Below are positions 16,443 to 25,751 of a stretch of DNA of 64,000 nucleotides, piece after piece. A model generated the notes under the pieces. It saw only the letters and a program-made list of their open reading frames with translations. It ran no database searches and was not told the DNA's origin. The DNA comes from Xanthobacter autotrophicus Py2 (GTDB lineage Bacteria > Pseudomonadota > Alphaproteobacteria > Rhizobiales > Xanthobacteraceae). Every line of letters starts with the position of its first letter. Position 1 is the stretch's first letter. The translations under genes and the position numbers were made by a program. The stretch is taken from assembly GCA_000017645.1 (NCBI GenBank), contig CP000781.1, positions 930,001-994,000 on the forward strand, read 5' to 3'.

Positions 16443-17504
16443 ATGACGACAAGCCGTGACGCCAGTTTCCTGGAAGGCGCCTTTGCCCGGGCGCGGCCCC
16501 CCGCGGCGGATCGCGCCGGTCATGAGCGGATGGCGCATGAAAGTGCCGGGCTCGCGCGGGCGTTCGATGATCTTGCCGCCTATATGAACGCCTGCATCCT
16601 CGGCCAGCCGGCGTTCGTGGAACTGCTGCTCATCGCCGTGCTGGCGGACGGCCACCTTCTGGTGGAGGGCGCGCCGGGCCTTGCCAAGACCAAGGCCATC
16701 AAGGCGCTGGCCCGCGCCATCGACCTCAGCGACCAGCGCATCCAGTTCACGCCGGACCTGCTGCCCTCCGATCTGACCGGCACCGACATCTACCGGCCCG
16801 AGGACGGCACCTTCCGGTTCCAGAAAGGGCCGCTGTTCCACAATTTCATCCTCGCCGACGAGATCAACCGCGCCCCGGCCAAGGTCCAGTCGGCCCTGCT
16901 GGAGGCCATGGCCGAGCGGCAGGTGACGGTGGGCGGCAAGACCTACCGCCTCGACGACCTGTTCATGGTGATGGCCACGCAGAACCCCATCGAGCAGGAA
17001 GGCACCTATCCCCTGCCGGAGGCCCAGCTCGACCGCTTCCTGCTGCACGTGCGCATCGATTTCCCCGATATCGCCGCCGAGCGCGAGATCCTGCGCCTGG
17101 TGCGCGGGGAGGCGCGGGGCGTGGCGCCGGACTTCGGTCCGCCCCTGCCGCAGGAGGTGGTGTTCGCCGCCCGGCGCGCGGTAGCGGCCGTCCATATGGC
17201 AGAGCCGGTGGAGGAATACCTGCTCCAGATGGTGCAGGCGACCCGCCACCCCGAGCTGTACGGCGCCGACCTCGAAGGGCTGGTCAGCTTCGGCGCCAGC
17301 CCGCGCGGCACCATCGCCCTCGACCGCTGCGCCCGCGCCCATGCCTGGCGGCGCAAGCGCGACTATGTGGTGCCGGAGGATGTGCAGGCCGTGCTGAAGC
17401 CGGTGCTGCGCCACCGCGTGCTCATGACCTTCGAGGCCGAGGCCGACGGGGTGACGAGCGACGATTTCATCGACCTCCTCATCGCCCGGGTGCCGGTGGG
17501 CTGA
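16443..17504 (+). CDS. MoxR-type AAA+ ATPase
   Basis: Cytoplasmic AAA+ chaperone-like ATPase, 353 residues, first gene of the Bat operon. Walker A is EGAPGLAKTKA (residues 75-85), a MoxR variant with A-K in place of the usual G-K. Walker B is FILADEINRAPAK. Sensor 1 lies in VMATQNPIEQEGTYPLPEAQ, followed by the LDRFLLH arginine-finger region. MoxR proteins help mature or insert metal cofactors or assemble complexes with VWA-domain partners, which are encoded immediately downstream. ATG 16443 is used; ATG 16530 is a possible later start. Confidence 0.92.
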   Translation: MTTSRDASFLEGAFARARPPAADRAGHERMAHESAGLARAFDDLAAYMNACILGQPAFVELLLIAVLADGHLLVEGAPGLAKTKAIKALARAIDLSDQRIQFTPDLLPSDLTGTDIYRPEDGTFRFQKGPLFHNFILADEINRAPAKVQSALLEAMAERQVTVGGKTYRLDDLFMVMATQNPIEQEGTYPLPEAQLDRFLLHVRIDFPDIAAEREILRLVRGEARGVAPDFGPPLPQEVVFAARRAVAAVHMAEPVEEYLLQMVQATRHPELYGADLEGLVSFGASPRGTIALDRCARAHAWRRKRDYVVPEDVQAVLKPVLRHRVLMTFEAEADGVTSDDFIDLLIARVPVG

Positions 17505-17518
17505 GGTCGCGGACTGCC

Positions 17519-18493
17519 ATGTCGGAACGGGAGATGTCGGACAAGGATCCGTTGAAGGGCGTCGTCGCCCGCCTGCCGGAGCTGGTGGCCGCGCGCCCGC
17601 GCGGGGGCGGCGGCTTTGCGCCCGGCGGCAAGGTGCGGACCCACCAGTTCGGCGGCCACCGCTCGTCCTTCCGCGGCCGCGGCATGGAATTCGACGAGGT
17701 GCGAGCCTACCATCCCGGCGACGATGTGCGCACCATCGACTGGCGTGTCACCGCGCGCACCGGGCGCACCCACACCAAGCTGTTCCAGGAGGAGCGCGAG
17801 CGCCCGGTCCTGATCCTCGCCGATGCGCGCGCGCCCATGCGCTTCGGCACGCGCGACAGCTTCAAGTCGGTGCTGGCTGCAAAGGCGGCGGCCATCCTGG
17901 CCTGGGTCGGCATCGCCGGCGGCGACCGGGTGGGGGGCGTGGTGCTGGCACCGTCCGGTGTCAGCGCCTTCCGGCCCGAGCGCAGCCGCAGGCGAATCCT
18001 GAATTTCGTGCGCGCCGTGGCCGATGCCACCGCCGAGCGGGTGGGACCGGCGCCGGAGGAGCCCACGCTGGCGGAAGCCCTGGCGCGGACCCGGTCGCTG
18101 GCCCGGCCCGGCACGCTGGTCTTCCTTGTCACCGACTTTGGCGATCTCGATGTCCATGCCGTGCGCGAGCTGGAGCGGCTCGCGGTGGACAATCACGTCA
18201 CCTGCCTGTTCGTGTTCGACCGGCTCGAGGCGCAGATGCCGGACCCCGGCCACTATCCTGTCACCAACGGGGTTGCGGTGGCGCGGCTCGATGCGGAGCG
18301 GGCGGCGCTGCGGGCGGCCTATGCCCAGCGCTTCGCCGTGCGCCATGACGGGGTCGAGCGGATCTGCCGCGAGCGCGGCATGACCTTCCTGGACCTTGAG
18401 ACCGGCAGCGATCCGGCGGATGTGCTGCATCCCGAGCGGCTGCGGCCGCTCCAGTCGGCGGGGCGGCGGGCAATGGGGCGTGCCCCGGCATGA
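17519..18493 (+). CDS. DUF58 domain protein
   Basis: 324 residues, second gene of the MoxR/Bat operon. The DUF58 hallmark is DEVRAYHPGDDVRTIDWRVTAR near residue 60. A VWA-like fold follows (RPVLILADARAPMRFGT, then LVFLVTDFGDLD), with the first Asp of the metal site present but a degenerate DxSxS. It is soluble, with no signal peptide. DUF58 proteins usually sit between MoxR and Bat proteins and are thought to bridge the ATPase and the membrane VWA proteins. Its stop overlaps the DUF4381 start (ATGA). Confidence 0.9.
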   Translation: MSEREMSDKDPLKGVVARLPELVAARPRGGGGFAPGGKVRTHQFGGHRSSFRGRGMEFDEVRAYHPGDDVRTIDWRVTARTGRTHTKLFQEERERPVLILADARAPMRFGTRDSFKSVLAAKAAAILAWVGIAGGDRVGGVVLAPSGVSAFRPERSRRRILNFVRAVADATAERVGPAPEEPTLAEALARTRSLARPGTLVFLVTDFGDLDVHAVRELERLAVDNHVTCLFVFDRLEAQMPDPGHYPVTNGVAVARLDAERAALRAAYAQRFAVRHDGVERICRERGMTFLDLETGSDPADVLHPERLRPLQSAGRRAMGRAPA

Positions 18494-19083
18494 CCTCTCC
18501 CACCACGCTCCCGCCCACCGCGCCCGATTTCTCGACCCCGGACTTCCTGACGCCGGGGGGGAAGATCCCAGACGCCCCGGCGCCGCCCTCCCTTGAGGAA
18601 CAGCTCGCCACCCTGCGCGATATCCACCTGCCGCCGGACGTGCCGTTCTGGCCGCCTGCTCCCGGCTGGTACGCGCTGGCCGGGCTGGTCCTGTTGGTGG
18701 GGGTCGTGCTCGCCATCCGCGAATGGCGCTGGCGGCAGACGCTTGCCTACAAGGCCATGAAGGAGTTCGAGGCGACGCTGGCGCAGGCCCATGCCCATGC
18801 ACAAGAGGGGGGCGATGGCCTTCCCGATGCCCAGACCATCGCCGCGGCGGCCTCCGGCGTGCTGCGCCGGCTCGTGCGCGCCCAGTCCGGGGATGAGGCC
18901 ACGGCCCTCACCGGGGAAGCTTGGGCGCGGGTGCTGGTGGCCGGCAAGGCGGGCTTCGGCGTCGCCGAGGCGGCATACCTCGCCCGCGCGCCCTATTATC
19001 CGCCGGCCGCCGCTCCGGATGCCGGGATCGCGCCGAAAGCCTTCGTCACTGCCGTGCGGCGCTGGATCAGGGCGCGCGCATGA
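18490..19083 (+). CDS. DUF4381 single-span membrane protein
   Basis: 197 residues, third structural gene of the Bat operon. It has a Pro-rich N-terminus, LRDIHLPPDVPFWPPAPGWY just before one membrane helix (about residues 57-77), and a cytoplasmic helical domain. This is the DUF4381 architecture found in MoxR-Bat operons. It overlaps the genes on both sides by four bases, so it is probably made in fixed ratio with them. No catalytic motif is visible. Confidence 0.87.
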   Translation: MTSPTTLPPTAPDFSTPDFLTPGGKIPDAPAPPSLEEQLATLRDIHLPPDVPFWPPAPGWYALAGLVLLVGVVLAIREWRWRQTLAYKAMKEFEATLAQAHAHAQEGGDGLPDAQTIAAAASGVLRRLVRAQSGDEATALTGEAWARVLVAGKAGFGVAEAAYLARAPYYPPAAAPDAGIAPKAFVTAVRRWIRARA

Positions 19084-20117
19084 TCACCCTGCAATGGCCA
19101 TTCGTGCTGGCGCTGCTGCCGCTGCCGTTCCTGGTCCGCCTGCTGCTGCCGCGCGCGCCGGAGCGGCAGGCCGGTGCCCTGCGCCTGCCGTTCTTCGCGG
19201 ACCTCGCCCGCGCCGGCCTCGTCGCCGCCGGCCGGCCCCGCTTCAGCCGCCTGCGGCTGGCGACGCTGGCCTTCATCTGGACCCTGCTGGTCATCGCCGC
19301 CGCGCGGCCGGTCTATGTGGGTACGCCCGTCGCTATCCCCGTGGAAGGCCGCGAGATGATGCTGGCGGTGGACCTTTCCGCCTCCATGTCGTCGCCGGAC
19401 CTGGTCCAGTCCGGCGTGCCGGCCAACCGGCTGCAGGTGGTCAAGCGCGTGGCGGACGACTTCATCGCCCGCCGCACTGGCGACCGCATCGGCCTCATCC
19501 TGTTCAGCACGCGGGCCTATGTGCAGGCGCCGCTGACCCTCGACCGCAATGTGGTGCGCCAACTCCTCGCCGAGGCCTCCATCGGCATGACTGGGCGCAA
19601 CACCTCCATCGGCGATGCCATTGGCCTTGCGGTGAAGACCCTGCGCGATCGGCCGGCGAAGGATCGGGTGCTGATCCTGCTCACCGACGGTGCCAACACC
19701 TCCGGCGTGCTCGACCCCATGGAGGCGGCGGCCATCGCGGCGAAGGAGAATGTGCGCATCCACACCATCGGCGTGGGCGCCGACAGCAATTTCACCGACA
19801 TCCAGCCCGGCATGCTCATGAACCCGTCAGGCGACCTCGACGAGGAGGCGCTGAAGAAGATCGCGGGGCTCACCGGCGGCCAGTATTTCCGCGCCCGGAA
19901 CGACAAGGGCCTCGCTGCCATCTATGCCGACATCGACCGGCTCGAGCCGGTGGCCGGGGACCCGCAATATGTGCGTCCCACCATCGCCCTGTTCTACTGG
20001 CCGCTCGGGGCGGCCCTGCTCCTGAGCTTCGTCCTCTCGGCCCTGCTGCTGCTGCATCTGCCCCTGCGCCGCCGGGCGGGCGGGGGTGAGCCGGCGCGCT
20101 TGGAGGGCTCCGCCTGA
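19080..20117 (+). CDS. batA: BatA-like VWA membrane protein
   Basis: 345 residues starting MITLQWPFVLALL. Two N-terminal helices (about residues 5-22 and 60-80) and one C-terminal helix (about 300-325) flank a von Willebrand A domain. The metal-ion-dependent adhesion site is intact: DLSAS (DxSxS), the Thr in GRNTSIGDA, and LLTDGANTSG. This is the BatA arrangement. In Bacteroides and Leptospira, Bat proteins are linked to oxidative-stress tolerance; in alphaproteobacteria the role is not settled. The start overlaps the DUF4381 stop and the stop overlaps the next start. Confidence 0.9.
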   Translation: MITLQWPFVLALLPLPFLVRLLLPRAPERQAGALRLPFFADLARAGLVAAGRPRFSRLRLATLAFIWTLLVIAAARPVYVGTPVAIPVEGREMMLAVDLSASMSSPDLVQSGVPANRLQVVKRVADDFIARRTGDRIGLILFSTRAYVQAPLTLDRNVVRQLLAEASIGMTGRNTSIGDAIGLAVKTLRDRPAKDRVLILLTDGANTSGVLDPMEAAAIAAKENVRIHTIGVGADSNFTDIQPGMLMNPSGDLDEEALKKIAGLTGGQYFRARNDKGLAAIYADIDRLEPVAGDPQYVRPTIALFYWPLGAALLLSFVLSALLLLHLPLRRRAGGGEPARLEGSA

Positions 20118-22159
20118 TGCCGGCGAGCTTCCATCTCCTGCGGCCCGAATGGCTGCTGGCCCTGCTGCCGGCGGCGGTGCTCGCAGCGCTGCTGTGGCGC
20201 CGGCTGAAGCAGGGCGCGAACGACTGGTCGCGGGTGGTGGATCCCCATCTGCTCGTCCACCTTGCCGCGTCGGGCGGACGACAGACGGGCCGCTGGCCCA
20301 TCGCGCTGCTGCTGGCGGGCTGGGGCGCGGCCATCCTCGCCATGGCCGGGCCCACCTGGGAGAAGCTGCCGCAGCCGGCCGGCGGGCGGCTTGAACCCGT
20401 GGTGGTGGCGCTCAGCCTCACCCGTTCCATGGGTGCCAGCGATGCCAGCCCCACCCGCCTTGCCGCCGCCCGCTACAAGGTGGCCGACGTGCTCGCGCGC
20501 ATGCGCGGCGGCGAGGTGGCGCTGGTGGTCTATGCCGACATTCCCTTCACCGCCGCGCCCCTGACCGAGGACGCCCGCGTGGTGGGCCAGATGCTGCCGG
20601 AGCTTGCCACCAACCTGATGCGCGGCGGCCCCGCGCGCACCGATCTCGCCATCGAGAAGGGGGTGGAGCTTCTGAAGGGCGCCGGCGCTTCCAGCGGCCG
20701 CATCCTCATTCTCGCGGACAGTGCCGGGGATGACCCGGCGAAGGCGCAGGCGGCGGCCAGGGCGGCCGCGGGGGCGGGCTTCAAGGTCAATGTGATCGGC
20801 GTTGGTGGCTCCGGCGCGGATGGGGCCGCGCCTCTGGATGCGGCGGGCCTTTCCGCCCTCGCGGTTGCCGGGCGTGGCACCTTCTCCCGCCTCACCGCCG
20901 ACGACAGCGACCTGGAGAGCACCCTGCCGCTGACCAGCGCGTCCGCCACGGCGCCGCCGGCCGACCAGGACGGTTTCACGGCGGATGTGTGGGCGGACAT
21001 GGGGCCGTTCGTGCTTCTCATCGCCGTCCTGCTGGCGCCCTTCGCCTTCCGCCGGGGGTGGATCGCCGTGCTGCTTCTTGCCATCCTGCCTACCCTGTTC
21101 GCTCCGCCTCCGGCGGCGGCGGGGACATGGGACGATCTGTGGGCGCGACCGGACCAGCAGGGCGCCTCCGCCTTCAGCGCCGGGGACTATGCAACCGCCG
21201 CCCAGCGTTTCGAGGACCCGGCCTGGCGCGCCGCCGCCCGCTACAAGGCCGGCGACCATGCGGCCGCGGCAGCAGCCTATGCGGGCATTCCCGGCGCCGA
21301 CTACAATCGCGGCAATGCGCTGGCCCGCTCCGACCGGCTGGAGGAGGCCGTCGCCGCCTACGACGCCGCGCTCAAGGCCGACCCCGCCGACGCCGACGCC
21401 AAGTTCAACCGGGATCTGGTGCAGGGCATCATCGACGCCCGCAAGAAGAAGGACGACGACAAGAAGAACGACCAGAAGAAGGACAAATCCGGCAGCGGTG
21501 GAGGCGGTGGCGGCGGCAAATCCGATCCCGGCAAGCCCGATCCGAACAAGTCCGACCCTTCCAAGTCTGATCCGGCGAAACCTGATCCCGCCAAGCCGGA
21601 CAATGCGAAGCCGGACGCAGGCAAGGCCGGCGCGGACCCGCAGAAGGACAAGCCCGGCGAGCCCGATAAGGGCGATCCGCAGTCGGCTGGCGGCGCGCCA
21701 CAGCCGTCCGGACCGCCGCAAGCCCCTGCGCCGCTGCCGCCGCGACGGCCGCCCGAGATCGCCGCTGCTCCGCAGCCACCGGCCGAGCCGCCCCAGCAGC
21801 AGCCGGCACCCCAGCCGCCGCCACAGGCGAACCCGCCGTCTCCTCCGGCCACCGCCGCGTCGGCCCCGCCGCCGCCTCTGCCGCAGGGCGCGCCTGATGT
21901 GCCGCACGACAGCGGGGACGCAAACAAGGCGTTCGAGCCTCCCCCGCCCGGCCCCACCCAGGTGGTGCCGACCGCAGCGCCCCCGTCGCCCGGCAGCAAG
22001 GAGGGCAAAATGCCCGCGCAGGCGCTGTCCGACGACGCGCAGAGCCGCGAGCAGGCGCTGCGCCAGGTGCCGGACGATCCCGGCGGCCTCCTGCGCGCCC
22101 GCATCCGCGCGCGCTATTTGGGCAGCCCGGTCAACGTCCAGGTGGAGGGCGAGCCATGA
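20117..22159 (+). CDS. BatB/BatC-like fusion: VWA domain, TPR and proline-rich tail
   Basis: 680 residues. Two N-terminal helices, a VWA domain (about 93-275), a further pair of hydrophobic segments (about 298-330), TPR-like helices (about 350-435), then a ~200-residue Lys/Asp/Pro repeat region and a short conserved end. This combines BatB (VWA) and BatC (TPR) in one chain. The metal site is degraded: the expected DxSxS reads S100-L-T102-R-S104, so the key Asp is missing. This contrasts with the intact site in the preceding BatA-like protein. The tail has KSDPxKPDP-type repeats. Its start codon overlaps the previous stop by one base. Confidence 0.88.
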   Translation: MPASFHLLRPEWLLALLPAAVLAALLWRRLKQGANDWSRVVDPHLLVHLAASGGRQTGRWPIALLLAGWGAAILAMAGPTWEKLPQPAGGRLEPVVVALSLTRSMGASDASPTRLAAARYKVADVLARMRGGEVALVVYADIPFTAAPLTEDARVVGQMLPELATNLMRGGPARTDLAIEKGVELLKGAGASSGRILILADSAGDDPAKAQAAARAAAGAGFKVNVIGVGGSGADGAAPLDAAGLSALAVAGRGTFSRLTADDSDLESTLPLTSASATAPPADQDGFTADVWADMGPFVLLIAVLLAPFAFRRGWIAVLLLAILPTLFAPPPAAAGTWDDLWARPDQQGASAFSAGDYATAAQRFEDPAWRAAARYKAGDHAAAAAAYAGIPGADYNRGNALARSDRLEEAVAAYDAALKADPADADAKFNRDLVQGIIDARKKKDDDKKNDQKKDKSGSGGGGGGGKSDPGKPDPNKSDPSKSDPAKPDPAKPDNAKPDAGKAGADPQKDKPGEPDKGDPQSAGGAPQPSGPPQAPAPLPPRRPPEIAAAPQPPAEPPQQQPAPQPPPQANPPSPPATAASAPPPPLPQGAPDVPHDSGDANKAFEPPPPGPTQVVPTAAPPSPGSKEGKMPAQALSDDAQSREQALRQVPDDPGGLLRARIRARYLGSPVNVQVEGEP

Positions 22160-23925
22160 TCCGCGCGCTGCTGCGCCTGGCTCTCCTGCTGGCTGCGCTG
22201 ATCGCGGCGACGCCGCTCCTCGCTGGCGCCTTCAAGGCGAGCATCGAGCGCCTGCCCACCGACCAGGGCGAGCCGTTCGAGCTGGTGCTGAGCCTGACCG
22301 GCCGCGACAGCCTGGAGCCACCGAACGTCACCCCTTTGTCGAAGGATTTCGAGATCCTCGACCGGCGCAAGCGCAGCCGCATGGACACCTTGGCCGGGCA
22401 AAGGATCGAGGTGAACGAATGGGTGCTGACCCTGGTGGCGAAGCATCCGGGCCGTCTCACCATTCCCTCCCTTTCGGTGGGCGGGGAGGCGAGCGCCCCC
22501 ATCGACCTCACCATTGCTCCCGGCGCGGCCATTGCGCCGCCCGATGACGAGCCGCTCTCGCTGGCGGTGGACGTGCAAGGCACGCCCCCGTTCTTTCTCC
22601 AGAGCGAGATCCCCATCGTGGTGCGCATGTTCGACCGCGTCGGCGCGCTGGAGGCGACGGCGGGGCAGCCGGAGGCCGATGGTGCCTCCTTCACCCCCGA
22701 TGGGGGACTGAAAACCTATTCCCGCGTCTTCGGCCGCCAGCGCTTTCGGGTGGTTGAGCTGCGCTACATCATGCGGCCGCAGCGCACCGGCACCATCCAG
22801 ATCCCCTCCTTGGCGCTCAAGGCTTCAATCCCCACCTCGCCTCCGGGCGCGCAGGAGCAGGCCCGCACGCTGGGACGGCCCGCCATGCCCTGGCTCGGCG
22901 GCGGCTTCAACGCCGGCCGCAAGGTCACCGTCTATTCCAATCCGGTGGAGGTGGAGATCAGCCCGCGCCCCGCCGGCGTCACCGGCTGGTTCCTGCCGGC
23001 CCGGTCCGTGACCCTGCGCGAGAGCTGGTCGCGTCCGCCGGCGCAGGCCAAGGTCGGCGGCGCGCTGGTACGCACCTTGCGGCTGGAGGTGAAAGGCGCA
23101 AGCCCCGGCCAGTTGCCGCCCCTCGCGGCGCCCGAGGTGGACGGCGTGCGCCAATATGCCGACGAGGGCAAGCCGGAGGCGACCTCCGTGGACGGCGGCA
23201 TCGGCGCGGTGGTGGAGACGCGCGTCTCCGTGGTGCCCACGCGGGCCGGAACGGTGACGCTGCCGGCCATCTCCGTGCCGTGGTGGAACGTGACGGCAAA
23301 CCGGGCGGAAGTGGCCACCTTGCCGGCCGTGACCCTCAATGTGTCGGCCTCCTCCGACGGCAGCGCACCGCGGGTTCCGACCGCTCCCGTTGCCGTACCG
23401 GCCCCAACGCTAACTGCTGATGGAACATCAGGCGGCTGGAACGTGCGCGATGTGCTGGCCGTGCTCGCCGTGACCGTGCTGGTGGTCGGCACCGTCTTCT
23501 ACAGCGGGCGTCGGCGGCGCCCGGCCGAGGCCGAGCGTGCGCCGGACCCGACGCATCCCGGAGCGGTCCGGCCGGCCGGGGCCGTCCACGGCCGCACGGC
23601 CGGGCGTCCGAAATTGGCGCCCGTGGATCTCGATGCGGCGGCGCGGGCGCTCGATGCCGCCTGCCGCGGTAATGATGCGGCCGCCGCCCACCGCGCCTGG
23701 CTCTCCTTCGCCCGCGCCATGGGCGGGACGGGGGCCTGGACCCCGCGTACCCCCGGGATGGCGCAGGCGGTGGCGGAGCTGAGCCAGCACCTGTATGCGG
23801 GCGGGGCCGGGGGCTGGGACGGGCGCGCTTTACGCAAGGCGCTGGCCACCGAACGGCGTGCCGCGAAGGCGCGGAACGGGCGCAAGGCCCGTGGCCTCCA
23901 GCCGCTCTATCCCACGTCCCGTTGA
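22156..23925 (+). CDS. batD: BatD-like periplasmic/membrane protein
   Basis: 589 residues, last gene of the operon. An N-terminal signal peptide (about residues 1-24, LLLAALIAATPLLAGA) precedes a large beta-rich periplasmic part with the BatD pattern: QGEPFELVLSLTG, FEILDRRKRSR and VNEWVLTLVAKHPGRLTIPS. A C-terminal membrane helix (about 430-450) is followed by a cytoplasmic helical domain. BatD proteins accompany BatA/B and are assumed to form one envelope complex with them. Coupled to the preceding gene by ATGA. Downstream it converges on a LysR gene with 42 bp between the stops. Confidence 0.88.
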   Translation: MIRALLRLALLLAALIAATPLLAGAFKASIERLPTDQGEPFELVLSLTGRDSLEPPNVTPLSKDFEILDRRKRSRMDTLAGQRIEVNEWVLTLVAKHPGRLTIPSLSVGGEASAPIDLTIAPGAAIAPPDDEPLSLAVDVQGTPPFFLQSEIPIVVRMFDRVGALEATAGQPEADGASFTPDGGLKTYSRVFGRQRFRVVELRYIMRPQRTGTIQIPSLALKASIPTSPPGAQEQARTLGRPAMPWLGGGFNAGRKVTVYSNPVEVEISPRPAGVTGWFLPARSVTLRESWSRPPAQAKVGGALVRTLRLEVKGASPGQLPPLAAPEVDGVRQYADEGKPEATSVDGGIGAVVETRVSVVPTRAGTVTLPAISVPWWNVTANRAEVATLPAVTLNVSASSDGSAPRVPTAPVAVPAPTLTADGTSGGWNVRDVLAVLAVTVLVVGTVFYSGRRRRPAEAERAPDPTHPGAVRPAGAVHGRTAGRPKLAPVDLDAAARALDAACRGNDAAAAHRAWLSFARAMGGTGAWTPRTPGMAQAVAELSQHLYAGGAGGWDGRALRKALATERRAAKARNGRKARGLQPLYPTSR

Positions 23926-23967
23926 TCGGGATCCGGCCGAACGGTCTGGTTCCGGGCGGAGCGGCGG

Positions 23968-24861
23968 CTAGACGCTGCCCCACACCCTCAGCAGGAAATC
24001 GGTGAAGATGGAGACCGCCGGCGAGCGCACCGGAGTGGCCCAGGCGGCCACGGTGACGATCTTTTCCGACACGTCGTCGAGATCGCGGATGACGATGCCG
24101 CGCCGCTGCAGGTTGCGCACGCAGCTGGCATAGACCGAGACTCCGGCCCCCGCTGCGACCAGCCCGAAAATGCCTTCCGACGAGGAGGCCTCCTGGGTGA
24201 TGCGCGGGGTGAAGCCGGCGCGGTGGCAGATGGAGAAGAAGGCGTTGCGGAAGGCGCCCCAGTTCTCGCCCGAGCCGAGCACGAAGGGCTGGTCCGCAAG
24301 GTCCGAGAGGCGCAGGGTGCGCACGTTGGAGAGCGGATGGGTGATGGGCAGCAGCGCCACGTAGCGGTTGTCGTCGAAGGTGTAGCTCTCCATGCTCGGC
24401 TCCTCGAACGGGCCGATCATGAAGCCGATGTCGATGCGCTCCGCCAGCAGCGCCTCCTGCTGCTTGAAGGTGGGGATGAACGAGATCTCCAGCCGAATCT
24501 CCGGCCGGTAGCGACTGAAGGCGCTCAGGAATTCCGGCAGCCGGCCGTTGATGGCGAAGTCCATGTAGCCGATGCGCAGCAGGCCCACCTCGCCGCTGGC
24601 GGTGCGGCGGGCGTTGGTGACGGCCCGTTCCAGCCGTTCCAGGGCGGCGCGGCCGTCGGCGAGGAAGGCTTTGCCGGCCTCGGTCAGTTCCACCGAGCGC
24701 GTGGTGCGGGCGATCAGCGGCACGCCCACGTCCTGTTCCAGGTCGCGGATCAGGCGGCTCATGGCCGGCTGGGTCATGTGGGCGCGCTGGGCGGCGCGGC
24801 TGAAGTGCAGTTCCTCCGACAGGAGGACGAAGGCACGGACGTGGCGGAGGTCGAAGCGCAT
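23968..24861 (-). CDS. LysR-family regulator, divergent from the amidohydrolase
   Basis: 297 residues from ATG 24861; ATG 24873 is an alternative. N-terminal winged helix: MRFDLRHVRAFVLLSEELHF, then SRAAQRAHMTQPAMSRLIRDLE. The C-terminal effector domain has the usual LysR substrate-binding fold (GLLRIGYMDFAINGRLPEFL). It is divergent from the N-carbamoylsarcosine amidohydrolase-like gene across a 128-bp AT-rich gap with inverted repeats. It is therefore the likely regulator of that gene and perhaps the importer behind it. The inducer is unknown; a creatinine-pathway or N-methyl compound is a guess from context. Confidence 0.9.
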   Translation of the reverse strand: MRFDLRHVRAFVLLSEELHFSRAAQRAHMTQPAMSRLIRDLEQDVGVPLIARTTRSVELTEAGKAFLADGRAALERLERAVTNARRTASGEVGLLRIGYMDFAINGRLPEFLSAFSRYRPEIRLEISFIPTFKQQEALLAERIDIGFMIGPFEEPSMESYTFDDNRYVALLPITHPLSNVRTLRLSDLADQPFVLGSGENWGAFRNAFFSICHRAGFTPRITQEASSSEGIFGLVAAGAGVSVYASCVRNLQRRGIVIRDLDDVSEKIVTVAAWATPVRSPAVSIFTDFLLRVWGSV

Positions 24862-24883
24862 GGGTACATTCATATCACAAATG

Positions 24884-24911
24884 GCATAAGTCATGCGAAA
24901 TTTGGAATTTC
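24884..24911. promoter_or_regulatory. Inverted repeats in the LysR/amidohydrolase gap
   Basis: Two small dyads lie side by side: GCAT-aagtc-ATGC (24884-24896) and GAAATT-tgg-AATTTC (24897-24911). They sit midway between the divergent LysR and amidohydrolase genes. This is the position and style of a LysR recognition and activation site, although the exact operator is not proven. Confidence 0.4.
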
Positions 24912-24989
24912 TCCTGTCATAGAAGATTGAGCACTCTGGTCCCTGCAAGTCCGGCGCAGACGGGCGGAAAACCAGCAGGGACAACGACT

Positions 24990-25700
24990 ATGGCGTTCGA
25001 GGAAGATCTCGATGCGGCGCTGACGCGCGCCTTCGAACAGGCAACCTCCCTCTACCAGGGGCGCGGCTTCCAGCGGCGGGTGGGCTTCGGCAGCCGGCCG
25101 GCGCTGATCAACGTGGATCTGGCCAACGCCTGGACCCGTCCCGGCAACCCGTTCACCTGCGAGAAGATCGACGACCAGATCATTCCCGGGGTGCAGGCCC
25201 TGCTCGCCGCCTGCCGGCGCAATGGCCACCCGGTGGTGCATGTGACCACCTGCTACCAGGTCACCGACGAGACCGAGGCTGCGACCGATATGGGCTTGTG
25301 GCACCACAAGATTCCCATCGAGGTGGTGGATCAGTCCAAGCCCGAGCTGTGGGCCATCGACAGCCGCATCGAGCCGGTGAAGGGGGAGCAGGTGCTCATC
25401 AAGAAGCGGGCCTCCGCCTTCCACGGCACCTACCTCGCCGGCTTCCTGCGCGCCAACAATGTGGATACCATCCTGGTGACCGGTGTCACCGCCTCCGCCT
25501 GTGTGCGCACAACGCTTTGCGACGGCTTGGCGGAGGGCTTCCGCACCATCGCGGTGAAGGAATGCATCGGCGACCGGGTGCCTGGCGCAGTGGCCTGGAA
25601 CCTCTTCGACATCGACGCGAAGTTCGCCGATGTGGAGCCGCTGGAGCGCTGCATCTCCTACCTCGACGAAGTCGGCGCCAAGTCTCGCGCCGCGGCGTGA
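24990..25700 (+). CDS. N-carbamoylsarcosine amidohydrolase-like isochorismatase-family enzyme
   Basis: 236 residues from ATG 24990, with AGGGA upstream. It belongs to the isochorismatase-like cysteine hydrolases. The catalytic triad is visible: D43 in LINVDLANAW, K138 in VLIKKRASAF, and C171 in VTGVTASACVRTT. The spacing agrees with N-carbamoylsarcosine amidohydrolase, which converts N-carbamoylsarcosine to sarcosine, CO2 and ammonia, the last step of the N-methylhydantoin route of creatinine breakdown. The nearby sarcosine oxidase operon supports this substrate. Creatinine deaminase and N-methylhydantoinase genes are not in the window. Another carbamoyl amide cannot be excluded. Confidence 0.78.
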   Translation: MAFEEDLDAALTRAFEQATSLYQGRGFQRRVGFGSRPALINVDLANAWTRPGNPFTCEKIDDQIIPGVQALLAACRRNGHPVVHVTTCYQVTDETEAATDMGLWHHKIPIEVVDQSKPELWAIDSRIEPVKGEQVLIKKRASAFHGTYLAGFLRANNVDTILVTGVTASACVRTTLCDGLAEGFRTIAVKECIGDRVPGAVAWNLFDIDAKFADVEPLERCISYLDEVGAKSRAAA

Positions 25701-25727
25701 AGAGTTCTCTCGCCGCGGCCTGATCGG

Positions 25728-25751
25728 GTCGCCGCGCTCCGGTGCGGCGAC
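25728..25751 (+). other. Hairpin inside the amidohydrolase/importer gap
   Basis: GTCGCCGC and GCGGCGAC (perfect 8-bp stem, 8-nt loop) lie 27 bp after the amidohydrolase stop and have no T-run. A stem of this kind between an enzyme gene and a binding-protein gene may protect or partially attenuate the mRNA. Confidence 0.4.

Noticed and set aside
19994..21907. 637-codon minus-strand frame opposite the BatA/BatB-like genes
   Set aside because: It is Arg/Gly/Val low complexity created by the Pro/Lys/Ala codons of the opposite strand.
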